A model generated the notes under the pieces. That model made no database searches. It saw only the letters and a list, made by a program, of their open reading frames with translations, and was not told the DNA's origin. 64,000 bases of DNA, taken from Ruegeria meonggei (GTDB taxonomy: Bacteria > Pseudomonadota > Alphaproteobacteria > Rhodobacterales > Rhodobacteraceae). Shown here piece after piece: positions 35,795 through 45,271 of the stretch. The translations under genes and the position numbers were made by a program. The stretch is from positions 186,001-250,000 of the forward strand of contig NZ_FWFP01000003.1 of NCBI RefSeq assembly GCF_900172215.1. The letters are read 5' to 3'. Numbering within the stretch: position 1 is the first letter of the stretch; the number at the start of each line of letters is the position of its first letter.

Positions 35795-36160
35795 ATGGAA
35801 AACGTCGTTCTCATCATCCACCTTCTCTTGGCTTTGGGCCTGATTGCCGTTGTTCTGATGCAGCGGTCCGAAGGCGGTGGCCTGGGTATGGGCGGCGGTG
35901 GCGGTGGCGCCATGACCGGACGTGCGGCTGCGACCGCGTTGGGCAAGGTTACCTGGATATTGGCGGCCTGCTTTATTGTCACGTCGATCACGCTGACCAT
36001 TCTGGCGGCTCAGAAATCATCGGGCAGCTCCGTTATCGACCGTCTGGGTGTTCCGGCACCAGCTGCGGTTGAGGAAAGCACACCGGCGGTTCCGTCGGCA
36101 GATGATCTGTTGCCTCCGACACAGGGCGACAATGCGCCACTGATTCCGCAGGCCAACTGA
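35795..36160 (+). CDS. secG: Preprotein translocase subunit SecG
   Basis: 121 residues from the ATG at 35795 (CAGGAAC upstream). Two transmembrane helices flank the conserved VLMQRSEGGGLG. The Ala/Pro/Ser-rich C-terminal tail of about 45 residues is long but common in alphaproteobacteria. It assists SecYE export. It precedes pyrG, a frequent arrangement, and is divergent from nthA. Confidence 0.94.
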   Translation: MENVVLIIHLLLALGLIAVVLMQRSEGGGLGMGGGGGGAMTGRAAATALGKVTWILAACFIVTSITLTILAAQKSSGSSVIDRLGVPAPAAVEESTPAVPSADDLLPPTQGDNAPLIPQAN

Positions 36161-36319
36161 TCCACAAAACCTAGAATACTGAAAGAGAGCTGCAACAGCA
36201 TCTTGCGGTTCTCTTGCGCTATGGGCGCGAATCCTTTATGTGTGAAGTCCCGTGGTGCTGCGGTTTTTTCAAGCCGCCGGGCAGCTGATTTTGACGTCTC
36301 ACGGGAGCAGCCGAAAAAC

Positions 36320-37963
36320 ATGGCGCGTTTTATTTTCATTACAGGTGGTGTGGTCTCGTCCTTGGGTAAAGGACTGGCCTCGGCGGCCTTGGGATCGCTG
36401 TTGCAAGCGCGAGGGTATTCGGTGCGCTTGCGCAAGCTGGACCCCTATCTGAACGTCGATCCCGGCACTATGTCGCCGTTTGAACATGGTGAGGTTTTCG
36501 TAACCGATGATGGTGCCGAAACCGATCTGGACCTTGGCCATTACGAACGGTTCACGGGTGTGGCCGCACGCAAGACCGACTCTGTCAGTTCGGGCCGGAT
36601 CTATTCCAACGTTCTCGAGAAAGAGCGCCGTGGAGACTACCTCGGCAAGACCATTCAGGTGATCCCGCACGTCACCAATGAGATTAAGGACTTCATCGCT
36701 ATCGGAGAGGATGAGGTCGACTTTATGCTGTGCGAGATCGGCGGCACCGTCGGCGATATCGAAGGACTGCCCTTCTTTGAAGCCATCCGTCAGTTCAGCC
36801 AGGACAAGCCCCGTGGCCAATGTCTGTTCATGCACCTGACCCTGCTGCCCTTTATCAAGGCCTCGGGCGAGTTGAAGACCAAGCCAACGCAGCACTCGGT
36901 CAAGGAATTGCGTTCTATTGGCCTGGCTCCCGATATTTTGGTCTGCCGGTCCGAGGGGCCGATCCCGACCAAGGAGCGTGAAAAACTGGCGCTGTTCTGT
37001 AACGTGCGTCCCGACTCGGTTATTGCTGCGCAGGATCTCAGCACCATCTACGATGCGCCACTGGCCTATCACCGTGAGGGATTGGATCAGGCAGTTCTGG
37101 ACGCGTTCCAGATCAGCCCCGCGCCAAAGCCCGATCTGACAAAATGGGAAGACGTCAGCGACCGAATCCATAACGCCGAGGGCGAAGTGAAGGTCGCAAT
37201 CGTCGGCAAATACACACAGCTTGAGGACGCCTATAAATCGATTGCCGAGGCCCTGACCCATGGCGGCATGGCCAACAGGGTTCGGGTCAAGGTCGAATGG
37301 GTCGATGCCGAGGTGTTCGACACCGAAGACGCCGCACCGCATCTCGAAGGTTTCCACGCCATTCTTGTTCCCGGTGGCTTTGGCGAACGCGGCACTGAAG
37401 GTAAGATTAAAGCAGCTCAGTACGCGCGCGAACACAAAGTACCCTACTTGGGCATTTGTTTGGGCATGCAGATGGCGGTCATCGAAGCCGCCCGGAATGT
37501 CGCGGGAATAACCGAGGCAGGCTCGGAAGAGTTTGACCACGAGGCCGGTAAAAAGCGTTTTGAACCGGTTGTTTACCACCTTAAAGAATGGGTGCAGGGC
37601 AACCACAAGGTCGAGCGCAAAGTGGGCGACGACAAAGGCGGCACAATGCGACTGGGCGCTTATGATGCGGTTCTGGCAGAAGGCTCAACAGTGGCCGGGG
37701 TTTACGGCGGAACCAATATCGAAGAACGCCACCGCCACCGGTACGAGGTGGACATCAAATACCGTGAAAAGCTGGAAAAGGCGGGGCTGAACTTCTCGGG
37801 CATGTCACCGGACGGCCGGTTGCCGGAAATCGTCGAATGGTCGGACCACCCCTGGTTCATTGGGGTCCAGTACCATCCGGAGCTCAAGTCCAAGCCGTTT
37901 GCACCACATCCTCTGTTTCGTGACTTTGTGCGCGCAGCGAAAGACAGCTCGCGCCTGGTCTGA
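36320..37963 (+). CDS. pyrG: CTP synthase
   Basis: 547 residues from the ATG at 36320. The synthetase domain begins [19 protein letters not shown]. The glutamine amidotransferase domain has the nucleophile in LGICLGMQ and the His-Glu pair in [10 protein letters not shown]. It converts UTP to CTP using glutamine and ATP. Upstream in-frame codons to 36203 lack family similarity. Confidence 0.97.
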   Translation: MARFIFITGGVVSSLGKGLASAALGSLLQARGYSVRLRKLDPYLNVDPGTMSPFEHGEVFVTDDGAETDLDLGHYERFTGVAARKTDSVSSGRIYSNVLEKERRGDYLGKTIQVIPHVTNEIKDFIAIGEDEVDFMLCEIGGTVGDIEGLPFFEAIRQFSQDKPRGQCLFMHLTLLPFIKASGELKTKPTQHSVKELRSIGLAPDILVCRSEGPIPTKEREKLALFCNVRPDSVIAAQDLSTIYDAPLAYHREGLDQAVLDAFQISPAPKPDLTKWEDVSDRIHNAEGEVKVAIVGKYTQLEDAYKSIAEALTHGGMANRVRVKVEWVDAEVFDTEDAAPHLEGFHAILVPGGFGERGTEGKIKAAQYAREHKVPYLGICLGMQMAVIEAARNVAGITEAGSEEFDHEAGKKRFEPVVYHLKEWVQGNHKVERKVGDDKGGTMRLGAYDAVLAEGSTVAGVYGGTNIEERHRHRYEVDIKYREKLEKAGLNFSGMSPDGRLPEIVEWSDHPWFIGVQYHPELKSKPFAPHPLFRDFVRAAKDSSRLV

Positions 37964-38064
37964 CACAAGGCGTTTTGCGACATTGTATCGGTCGGCGTGA
38001 AAATTCTGTACGCGCCGGTCGTTTGCGCGGTTAACTGTCGGGAACAACCGACAGGAGACCGGCA

Positions 38065-38868
38065 ATGAGCAATCAAATCACCCAGGCAGAGAATTTTGCC
38101 GCCCTGCACAAAAAGGGCGACCCTGTAATCCTGTACAATATCTGGGATGCCGGCAGCGCCGGGGCCGTTCGTGACGCCGGTGCCAAGGCAATTGCCACCG
38201 GCAGCGCACCGGTTGCGATGGCGCAGGGATTCGGCGACGGCCAGAACCTTCCACTCGAGGCAGCACTGGACAATGTCGGCCGTATCGTGACGGCCGTTGA
38301 TTTGCCGGTCTCTCTGGATTTTGAAGGGGCGTATTCCAAGGATGTTTTGGGCATTGCCAGCAATGTTCAGCGCGCACTTGAAACCGGTGTCGTCGGCTTC
38401 AATTTCGAAGACCAAATCGTTGGAACCAATGATCTCTATGACATCGAAACCCAGGCTGCACGCGTTGCTGCCATGCGCGAAGGATCCGATGCGGCGGGCG
38501 TTCCTGCTTTTATCAACGCACGGACCGATATCTTCCTCAAGGCCAAACCGGAAACCCATAATGACGTGATGCTGGATGATGCCATTGCGCGGGCGCAAGC
38601 CTATACAGACGCCGGGGCCAGCGGCTTTTTTGCCCCCGGCCTGAAGGACGAAGCCATGATCGCCAGGTTGTGCGAATCGACGGAATTACCGGTCAACATT
38701 ATTGCACTGCCCGGCACGCCGGACACGGCCACGCTGGCATCGCTGGGCGTGGCGCGGATCAGCTATGGACCGGTGCCATACCGCCTTATGCTGGGCTGGT
38801 TGCAGGAACAGGCAAAACAGGCACTGCAGGGGGCTGACCCCTCGCATCACGACAGCAACTTCAAGTAG
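38065..38868 (+). CDS. Isocitrate lyase/PEP mutase family protein
   Basis: 267 residues in a TIM barrel. ILYNIWDAGSAGAVRDAG, DFEGAY, NFEDQ and NARTD mark the PEP-mutase/isocitrate-lyase superfamily with its Mg-binding acids. The Cys-containing lyase signature (KKCGH) is absent, so it is not isocitrate lyase itself; oxaloacetate hydrolase-, carboxyvinyl-phosphonate- or 2-methylisocitrate lyase-like roles are possible. GACAGGAGACC precedes the ATG. Confidence 0.82.
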   Translation: MSNQITQAENFAALHKKGDPVILYNIWDAGSAGAVRDAGAKAIATGSAPVAMAQGFGDGQNLPLEAALDNVGRIVTAVDLPVSLDFEGAYSKDVLGIASNVQRALETGVVGFNFEDQIVGTNDLYDIETQAARVAAMREGSDAAGVPAFINARTDIFLKAKPETHNDVMLDDAIARAQAYTDAGASGFFAPGLKDEAMIARLCESTELPVNIIALPGTPDTATLASLGVARISYGPVPYRLMLGWLQEQAKQALQGADPSHHDSNFK

Positions 38869-38957
38869 AATCCCGTAAACCGGCAAACTTATGATTATCG
38901 GGCTATGACGGGTAGTCCGTGCTTGGCGGTCCACAAAATATGGAATAATGTCCCCCT

Positions 38958-39407
38958 ATGTTGAAAAAGCTCTTTCAGGCCTTTCGCCCGCCGCAACACG
39001 ACAACCTGCCCGACCCGGATGCTGAACTGGCGCTTGGGGCGCTTATGGTGCGTGTGGCGCAGGCGGATCGGGATTACAAACTCGAAGAAATCAGCCTGAT
39101 CGATCGCATCCTTGCCCGGCTTTACCAGCACAACGCGATCGAGGCCGCCAAGGTCCGGGCCACCTGCGAAAAGCTGCACGCGGCTGCCCCGGACACCGAC
39201 ACGTTCGGCAAACTGATCCGCGAGACCACCGACTTGCAGGAACGTCTGGCCGCGTTGGATGCCCTATGGGAGGTCGTTCTGGCTGATGGCAATTCGGACG
39301 AGGGCGAGATGAAGATTGTGGAAGAATCCCGTATCGCCATGGGTCTGAGCTATAAAGACAGTCAGACCGCGCGCGAACGGATGCAAAGGCGCTTGGAAGA
39401 GCGTTAG
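38958..39407 (+). CDS. TerB-family protein 1
   Basis: 149 residues, all helical. The acidic TerB motif pairs occur as MVRVAQADRDYKLEEISLID and WEVVLADGNSDEGEMKIVEE. TerB domains bind divalent metal and act near membranes in tellurite-type stress systems, but single TerB proteins are mostly uncharacterised. Next to it is a paralogue sharing the same two motifs. Confidence 0.82.
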   Translation: MLKKLFQAFRPPQHDNLPDPDAELALGALMVRVAQADRDYKLEEISLIDRILARLYQHNAIEAAKVRATCEKLHAAAPDTDTFGKLIRETTDLQERLAALDALWEVVLADGNSDEGEMKIVEESRIAMGLSYKDSQTARERMQRRLEER

Positions 39408-39427
39408 ACGCCATCTATATCTAGCAC

Positions 39428-39865
39428 ATGTTTAGTGATTTCCTGTCCCGGCTTACGCAGCCCCAGCCCGCCCCGCTTGCCCATGATGACGCCCGCTTGG
39501 CCCTGACAGCCCTGTTGGTGCGTATTGCGCGTTCTGACAACGACTATGCCGACAGCGAAATGTCCAGAATCGACCGGATTTCGGCCGAGCGTTATGGTCT
39601 GTCTCCGTTCGAGGCCGCCGGTCTGCGCGCCCGCGCCGAAGATCTTGAGGCCGAGGCCCCCGACACCGTCCGCTTTACCCGCGCAATCAAAGAAGCCGTG
39701 GATTATGATAACCGCCTCGCCGTCGTACAGGCGATGTGGTCGGTTGCCTTGGCTGATGGGCAGCGCACCGGCGAAGAGGATTCGCTGCTGCGGCTTGTCG
39801 TAAGCCTGCTGGGTGTCAGCGACGTGGATTCCGCTCTGGCCCGTCAAAAGGCTGCTAAAGCGTGA
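39428..39865 (+). CDS. TerB-family protein 2
   Basis: 145 residues, paralogous to its neighbour (LVRIARSDNDYADSEMSRID and WSVALADGQRTGEEDSLLR). It starts 20 bp after the first TerB gene, and its stop overlaps the start of the PhnD-like gene by 4 bp, so the three are likely one operon. Confidence 0.82.
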   Translation: MFSDFLSRLTQPQPAPLAHDDARLALTALLVRIARSDNDYADSEMSRIDRISAERYGLSPFEAAGLRARAEDLEAEAPDTVRFTRAIKEAVDYDNRLAVVQAMWSVALADGQRTGEEDSLLRLVVSLLGVSDVDSALARQKAAKA

Positions 39866-40614
39866 TTGCGATGCTGGGCATGTATGACATGCCCGCCCTA
39901 CAACCAGCGAACGACCGGCTCTGGACTCTGATTCGCTCTCATCTGGGGTATGGCCCTGACCACCTGACCCGCGATGCCGATGTGTGGGAGATCTGGCTGA
40001 ACTCCGATATGGTCTTTGCGCAGACCTGTGGGATGCCGTACCGCACCCGCCTGCACGGCAAAGTGCAATTGATTGGCACACCTGATTACGAATTGGTCGG
40101 GTGTCCGCCCGGCCACTACCGCTCGATCCTGGTTGCACGGCAGGACGATCAGCGAGGCCTGGATCAGCTGATCGGTGGCATATTCGCGTATAACGAAGCC
40201 CTGTCTCAGTCCGGCTGGGCCGCGCCTTTGGTTCACCTTGCACAACGCGACCTGATACCCGCGACCATCCATCAAACCGGTGGGCATGTGCATTCGGCGC
40301 GTGCCGTCGCAGACGGGCATGCCGACTATGCCGCGTTGGATGCTTTGACATGGGAGCTGTTGAAGGAACACACCGATATGGGCACCACCCTGCGCGAGAT
40401 CGGCGCAACCGAGCCTACTCCTGCCCTGCCCTATATCACCGCCAACGGACAGAATGCGTCCGAAATTGCACGCGCCGTTCGCGCCGCCATTCACGCCCTG
40501 CCGGCCGAAGATCGCCGCCTGCTGCATTTGCACGACCTGATCGACATTTCCGCAGACGAATATCTTTGCGTCTCAAATCCTGATCAGGACATGGTCAATC
40601 AGCTTAGTCCCTGA
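39862..40614 (+). CDS. PhnD-like phosphate/phosphonate-binding fold protein, no signal peptide
   Basis: 250 residues. The pattern AQTCGMPYRTRLHGKVQLIG, GHYRSILVARQD, HQTGGHVHSARAVADGHADY and TWELLK follows the periplasmic phosphonate-binding (PhnD) family. No N-terminal signal sequence is visible, so this copy may be cytosolic. The GTG start lies 4 bp inside the TerB2 gene. It might sense a small anion; this is inference. Confidence 0.75.
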   Translation: MIAMLGMYDMPALQPANDRLWTLIRSHLGYGPDHLTRDADVWEIWLNSDMVFAQTCGMPYRTRLHGKVQLIGTPDYELVGCPPGHYRSILVARQDDQRGLDQLIGGIFAYNEALSQSGWAAPLVHLAQRDLIPATIHQTGGHVHSARAVADGHADYAALDALTWELLKEHTDMGTTLREIGATEPTPALPYITANGQNASEIARAVRAAIHALPAEDRRLLHLHDLIDISADEYLCVSNPDQDMVNQLSP

Positions 40615-40739
40615 CCGATTTGGCCAAAACGTCTGGTCAATTTGGCAGTTTCCGAACCCAAACGCGTCAATTGCGCATTGCATTGCCCCGATTTTTAAGC
40701 CCTAGTACCGCACCAACACCAATAACACCTGGACCACCC

Positions 40740-41516
40740 GTGACAGATTCCACTCCCGTAATCGAGATCAAGAACCTCCACAAAAGCTTCGGCAATCTGG
40801 AAGTGCTGAAAGGGGTCGATATTACGGCAAGGCGCGGGGATGTCGTATCCCTGATTGGATCATCCGGGTCGGGCAAATCCACGCTTCTGCGCTGCTGCAA
40901 CCTGCTGGAAGACAGCCAACAGGGCGAGATCCTGTTCAAGGGCGAGCCGGTACGCTGGATCGGCGATGGCCACGGACGCCGTCCCGCAGACCCCAAGCAG
41001 GTGCTGCGCATTCGCACCAACCTGTCGATGGTATTCCAACAGTTCAACCTGTGGGCCCATATGACGATCCTGCAAAACGTGATGGAGGCTCCGGTTACCG
41101 TGCTGGGGCGTGACCGGGCCGAAGCCGAGGACAGCGCGCGCAAATATCTGGAAAAGGTCGGGATCGGCGACAAGTGCGACGTCTACCCTGCGCAGCTGTC
41201 TGGCGGTCAGCAGCAACGCGCGGCCATTGCCCGCGGCCTGTGCATGGAACCCGAAGCGCTGCTGTTTGATGAACCTACTTCAGCGCTGGACCCGGAACTG
41301 GAACAGGAAGTTATCAAGGTAATCAAGGATCTGGCCGCCGAAGGCCGAACCATGATCATCGTGACCCACGACATGAAGATGGCTGCCGATATCTCAAGCC
41401 ATGTCGTTTTTCTTCACCAGGGCCTGATCGAAGAAGAGGGCCTGCCGGAAGATATCTTTACTACCCCTGAATCAGAACGACTTCAGGGCTTTCTCTCCGC
41501 CACTCAGGCGGCGTAA
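40740..41516 (+). CDS. ABC transporter ATP-binding protein, polar amino acid/opine type
   Basis: 258 residues from the GTG at 40740 (MTDSTPVIEIKNLHKSFG); upstream codons are Pro/Thr-rich and not family-like. Walker A GSSGSGKST, signature LSGGQQQR, Walker B LLFDEPTSALD, and the H-loop VTHDM are present. It energises uptake through the two permeases that follow the binding protein. Confidence 0.92.
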   Translation: MTDSTPVIEIKNLHKSFGNLEVLKGVDITARRGDVVSLIGSSGSGKSTLLRCCNLLEDSQQGEILFKGEPVRWIGDGHGRRPADPKQVLRIRTNLSMVFQQFNLWAHMTILQNVMEAPVTVLGRDRAEAEDSARKYLEKVGIGDKCDVYPAQLSGGQQQRAAIARGLCMEPEALLFDEPTSALDPELEQEVIKVIKDLAAEGRTMIIVTHDMKMAADISSHVVFLHQGLIEEEGLPEDIFTTPESERLQGFLSATQAA

Positions 41517-41548
41517 AATCAGAACAGAACTAAACTGGGGAGTAACCA

Positions 41549-42262
41549 ATGAAAAACCTGATTCTGACCACAGCAGCGCTTGCGCTGACAGCTGGTATTG
41601 CCATGGCCGACACGGTTCGGATGGGCACGGAAGGCGCTTACGCACCTTGGAACTTTATCAATGATGCCGGCGAGATCGACGGTTTTGAGCGTGAACTGGG
41701 CGATGAGCTGTGCAAGCGCGCCAACCTGGAATGCGAATGGGTCAAGAATGACTGGGACTCAATCATTCCAAACCTGGTCTCGGGTAACTACGACGTCATC
41801 ATCGCGGGTATGTCGATCACTGACGAACGCGATGAAGTGATCGACTTTACCCAGAACTACACACCGCCGGACCCATCGGCCTATGTTGCGATGTCCGACG
41901 ACGTAGACGTCACAAGTGGCGTTGTCGCAGCGCAGACCGGTACCATTCAGGCTGGGTACATCGCCGAATCCGGTGCAACTCTGGTAGAATTCTCGAGCCC
42001 GGATGAAACCCTCGCCGCTGTTCGCAACGGCGAAGCTGACGCGGTTCTGGCAGACAAATCCTTCCTTGCCCCCATCGTTGAAGAAGACGGTGATCTGCGT
42101 TTTGTCGCCGACGAAGTCCCTCTGGGTGGTGGCGTCGGCATGGGCGTTCGTGAATCGGATGCCGAGCTGAAGGAAAAGTTCAACGCAGCCATTCAATCCA
42201 TGAAGGATGATGGCAGCCTGAACACGCTGATCAGCAAATGGGAAGTGTCCTCGACCTTCTGA
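41549..42262 (+). CDS. Periplasmic polar amino acid-binding protein
   Basis: 237 residues with a signal peptide cleaved near AMADT and the SBP family 3 fold: GTEGAYAPWNFINDAGEIDG, DWDSIIPNLVSGNYDVIIAG and MSITDERDEVIDFT. It resembles Lys/Arg/His/octopine-binding proteins; the exact ligand is unknown. GGGGAGTAACC precedes the ATG. Confidence 0.92.
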   Translation: MKNLILTTAALALTAGIAMADTVRMGTEGAYAPWNFINDAGEIDGFERELGDELCKRANLECEWVKNDWDSIIPNLVSGNYDVIIAGMSITDERDEVIDFTQNYTPPDPSAYVAMSDDVDVTSGVVAAQTGTIQAGYIAESGATLVEFSSPDETLAAVRNGEADAVLADKSFLAPIVEEDGDLRFVADEVPLGGGVGMGVRESDAELKEKFNAAIQSMKDDGSLNTLISKWEVSSTF

Positions 42263-42327
42263 TTTTTCTGCACAAGTAGCGCGCCCTTACGATTTGGGGC
42301 GCGCTGCCGCTGAGCCCTCGCTAGTGT

Positions 42328-43227
42328 ATGAGGCCTGCCATTTTCTCGTTCTGCTCTGATCCCGATGTTCTGGACACGTTTCGTTGGTTTTCCTGCTACT
42401 TGACCAACGGAGTGCATTGGTCGTTCTATTTGTCCTTCCTCAAGGTTTTGGCCTTGTTGGCAGTGACTGCGCCCGTTGCGCTGGGGTTCGGCTTTGCCGG
42501 AGCAATGGCCGCCCGGTCGCATTTCCCACCGCTTAGCTGGCTGGGCAAAGGCTACATCGCCGTGGTTCGCGGCGTACCGGATATCGCCTTTTTCATGTTC
42601 TTTGTGATCGCGCTGGACCAGGCGTTTGAATGGACCCGTCATAAAATCCTTTGCCCCGACTGGACCGATCCGATCCGTCAGGGTAACGACTTTCTGGTGT
42701 GCCAAGCCGCCAAGTTGCCGCTGGGTTCTTCGCCGGAATGGATGCACGAGACCTACGGGTTCTTTCTGGCAGTCATCACCTTCTCGATCGTCTTTGGGGC
42801 CTTTGCTGCCAACGTGCTGTTTGGTGGCATGCGAGCCGTTCCGCATGCCCAGCTAGAGACGGCCGAAGCCTATGGCATGTCACGCCGTCAGACTTTCTGG
42901 CGTGTCCTTGTGCCGCAGATGTGGGTTTATGCCCTGCCCGGCCTGTCGAATCTATGGATGGTTCTGATCAAGGCCACACCGCTTTTGTTCCTGCTAGGGG
43001 TCGAGGATATCGTCTATTGGGCACGCGAACTGGGTGGAACCAAGACATCCAAATTTACCGCCTACCCGCATGGCGATTGGCGCATGTGGTACTTTCTGTT
43101 CCTGCTGGTCTTCTACCTTGGCATGACCCGTGTCTCTGAGATTGGACTCGAGAAACTGATGCGACGCCTGGCCCATGGGCAGGCCACATCGGGCGGCGAA
43201 CTGCTGCGCAAGGAGACCACGGCATGA
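42328..43227 (+). CDS. ABC transporter permease 1, HisM/HisQ type
   Basis: 299 residues with about six transmembrane helices and an EAA loop (ETAEAYGMSRRQTFWRVLVP) for contact with the ATPase. It has an extra periplasmic or cytoplasmic insert around 100-150 (FEWTRHKILCPDWTDPIRQG), which makes it longer than typical HisM-type subunits. Its stop overlaps the next permease ATG by 4 bp (ATGA). Confidence 0.9.
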   Translation: MRPAIFSFCSDPDVLDTFRWFSCYLTNGVHWSFYLSFLKVLALLAVTAPVALGFGFAGAMAARSHFPPLSWLGKGYIAVVRGVPDIAFFMFFVIALDQAFEWTRHKILCPDWTDPIRQGNDFLVCQAAKLPLGSSPEWMHETYGFFLAVITFSIVFGAFAANVLFGGMRAVPHAQLETAEAYGMSRRQTFWRVLVPQMWVYALPGLSNLWMVLIKATPLLFLLGVEDIVYWARELGGTKTSKFTAYPHGDWRMWYFLFLLVFYLGMTRVSEIGLEKLMRRLAHGQATSGGELLRKETTA

Positions 43228-44030
43228 GCTGCTTGCAGACCATCCAGGATTACGGCTTGCGGTCCATCGGTCTGGGTGAGCGTCTGCTGCCCAAGTCTGA
43301 TTTCACCTTGTGCGAACAGTTCACCCTGATCGGGTCTGGCATGATCTGGAACGTCTATTTCGGCATCATGGCGCTGGCGACCGGATTCTTCCTGGCGACG
43401 GCGCTGGCCGTCGGCAAGGCGTCGAGCAACATATGGCTGCGCAAACCGTCCGAGTGGTTCATCTTTATCTTCCGCGGCTCACCGCTGTTCATCCAGTTCT
43501 TCTTTGCGTATTTCCTCTTTCTCTCGCTGAAAAAACCCTACCCGATGTTCGACGGGTTCACGTCAGCCTGGCTTGGTGCTCTGATCGTTCTGTTCTTCAA
43601 CACGGCTGCCTATTCGGGTGAGATCTTTTATGGCGCGCTGCGCTCAATCCCAAAAGGGGATATCGAGGCAGCAGACGCCTATGGCATGTCCGGCTGGTCG
43701 CGGTTCCGCCGGGTCGTTTGGCCGACCACGCTGCGGCTGGCATGGCCCGCCTACACGAACGAGGCGATCTTTCTGTTCCACGCCACCACACTTGTCTTCT
43801 TCTCGGCATTTCCCGCGTGGCAACAACGCGGCGATGCGCTGTACTACGCCAGCTATTTTGCCGATAAGACCTTTAACCCGTTTGTCCCCTATCCCATTCT
43901 GGCCTTCTATTTTATCCTGCTGACGCTGGTTGTGATCGGGGGATTTGGGCTGGTGAACAAGCGGCTCAATCGGCACCTGCCAGCTGCCAAAAAAGCCAAA
44001 ATGCAGTTCCGCCTGAATCTGGCGCGCTGA
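43224..44030 (+). CDS. ABC transporter permease 2, HisM/HisQ type
   Basis: 268 residues with about six helices and the EAA loop EAADAYGMSGWSRFRRVVWP. With permease 1 it forms the heterodimeric channel of the importer encoded by 40740-44030. Confidence 0.9.
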   Translation: MSCLQTIQDYGLRSIGLGERLLPKSDFTLCEQFTLIGSGMIWNVYFGIMALATGFFLATALAVGKASSNIWLRKPSEWFIFIFRGSPLFIQFFFAYFLFLSLKKPYPMFDGFTSAWLGALIVLFFNTAAYSGEIFYGALRSIPKGDIEAADAYGMSGWSRFRRVVWPTTLRLAWPAYTNEAIFLFHATTLVFFSAFPAWQQRGDALYYASYFADKTFNPFVPYPILAFYFILLTLVVIGGFGLVNKRLNRHLPAAKKAKMQFRLNLAR

Positions 44031-44077
44031 CCACGGGCATTCGCGTCGCAGAACAAGATTTATTAGGGAATTCGGCC

Positions 44078-45037
44078 TTGATTAGCCTTGTCACTATCGT
44101 TTTTTCTGGTGATCTGGATCTCGTGCGATATCAGGCTCGCTCGCTGGCGTTATTGGTGCGCCCGGAAATTATCAACGATATCAACTTGGTCATCAACGAT
44201 GTGAATGAGGGCGATATCCGCCGCACATTGGAAGAAATGCGCCCGGAGTACGGCCCTCATGCCGCCAAAGTCCGGATCGTCGGCGGCGATGAGGTGCTGC
44301 TGAACGTGCCGCGTAAAACCCGCCGCAGTTTGTTTGAGTGGCTTTATGTGGACAACCGGCATCGCCTGCCTTTTGCCTCTGCGCAAGGCTGGCGCGGCGG
44401 CAATGGCTATCGGATGCAGCAGGCCCTGAAGCTGGCCTCAGCGCGGATCGCTGACTGCGACAGGATGCTCATACTGGACGGAAAGAACATTTTTCTGCGC
44501 GATTTCGATCCGGCAGAGTTCTTTGACGAACAAAATCGCGGACTATCCACTTTCCATCCTCCGAACGCCGAATTCCATCAGGGCTGGCTGAATGAAAGCC
44601 TGAAAGTGATAGACCTGAACATGACGGCCAACGATATCGAAGCCACCACCGCCTACGAGACTCCGTATCCGGTCAATCGCCAACTGGTGCTGCGCGTGCT
44701 GGATGAAGTCGCCGAGTCCCATGGTTCAGTTCAGGCCTTGTTTGCATCCAAACAACGGCCAACGGAATTCATGTTATTGTTTGCCTCTTGCATCAGGAAC
44801 GAAGGCAATGTCGACCGGTACTTCGGAGAATTTAACGGCCAACACCTGGGGGTGTGGAAAGAGTACTCACCGCAACTGATCGACAAGGTTATCTCTGACG
44901 CAGAAACTGCCCCGTCAGCCACTTTTGGGGTGCATCGCAAGGCAATTGAGCTTCTTAGCGACGAACAGCGCCAGCGTCTGATTGCCCTGTTTGCAGTGCG
45001 TGGGCTCGATCTGAAGCCGTTGCTGAACTCTGCCTGA
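44078..45037 (+). CDS. Unassigned protein with glycosyltransferase-like features
   Basis: 319 residues starting at a TTG (44078) with AGGGAA about 8 bases upstream; no ATG fits. It opens with a Rossmann-like strand (SLVTIVFSGDLDLVRYQARSL) and has an RMLILDGKNIFLRDFD segment where GT-A enzymes carry their DxD-like metal site. No signal peptide or transmembrane helix was seen. A DUF6492-type glycosyltransferase is a guess. It is 47 bp after the transporter operon on the same strand. Confidence 0.6.
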   Translation: MISLVTIVFSGDLDLVRYQARSLALLVRPEIINDINLVINDVNEGDIRRTLEEMRPEYGPHAAKVRIVGGDEVLLNVPRKTRRSLFEWLYVDNRHRLPFASAQGWRGGNGYRMQQALKLASARIADCDRMLILDGKNIFLRDFDPAEFFDEQNRGLSTFHPPNAEFHQGWLNESLKVIDLNMTANDIEATTAYETPYPVNRQLVLRVLDEVAESHGSVQALFASKQRPTEFMLLFASCIRNEGNVDRYFGEFNGQHLGVWKEYSPQLIDKVISDAETAPSATFGVHRKAIELLSDEQRQRLIALFAVRGLDLKPLLNSA

Positions 45038-45147
45038 TGCAGATTTGACCTATGGGCGCCTTCACAGCGGCAGCAGGCTATTCACAACATTTTCGCAGCG
45101 CCAAACTCCAGTCAATCGGGCTGAAGGAGTTGAGATTTGTTTGAAAA

Positions 45148-45224
45148 TGGTACCGCCTGCTGGATTCGAACCGGCGACCTCTGGATCCACAATCCAGCGC
45201 TCTAACCAACTGAGCTAAGGCGGC
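45148..45224 (-). tRNA. tRNA-His (anticodon GTG), CCA encoded
   Basis: 77-nt cloverleaf on the minus strand: acceptor GCCGCCT/AGGCGGT, D-arm TAGCTCAGTTGG, anticodon stem CTGGA/TCCAG with loop TTGTGGA, T-arm GGTTCGAATCC, and 3' ACCA. The anticodon GTG reads His. Base -1 is T, not G, and the discriminator is A73, the pattern known for part of the alphaproteobacteria, whose HisRS does not require G-1. Confidence 0.95.
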
Positions 45225-45271
45225 ACTCGTGAGGGGCGATGTACCGAACGCGCCCACGGAATGCAAGAGGA

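Noticed and set aside
36299-37606. 435-codon minus-strand frame opposite pyrG
   Set aside because: Fully antisense to a diagnostic CTP synthase; a GC-rich shadow frame.
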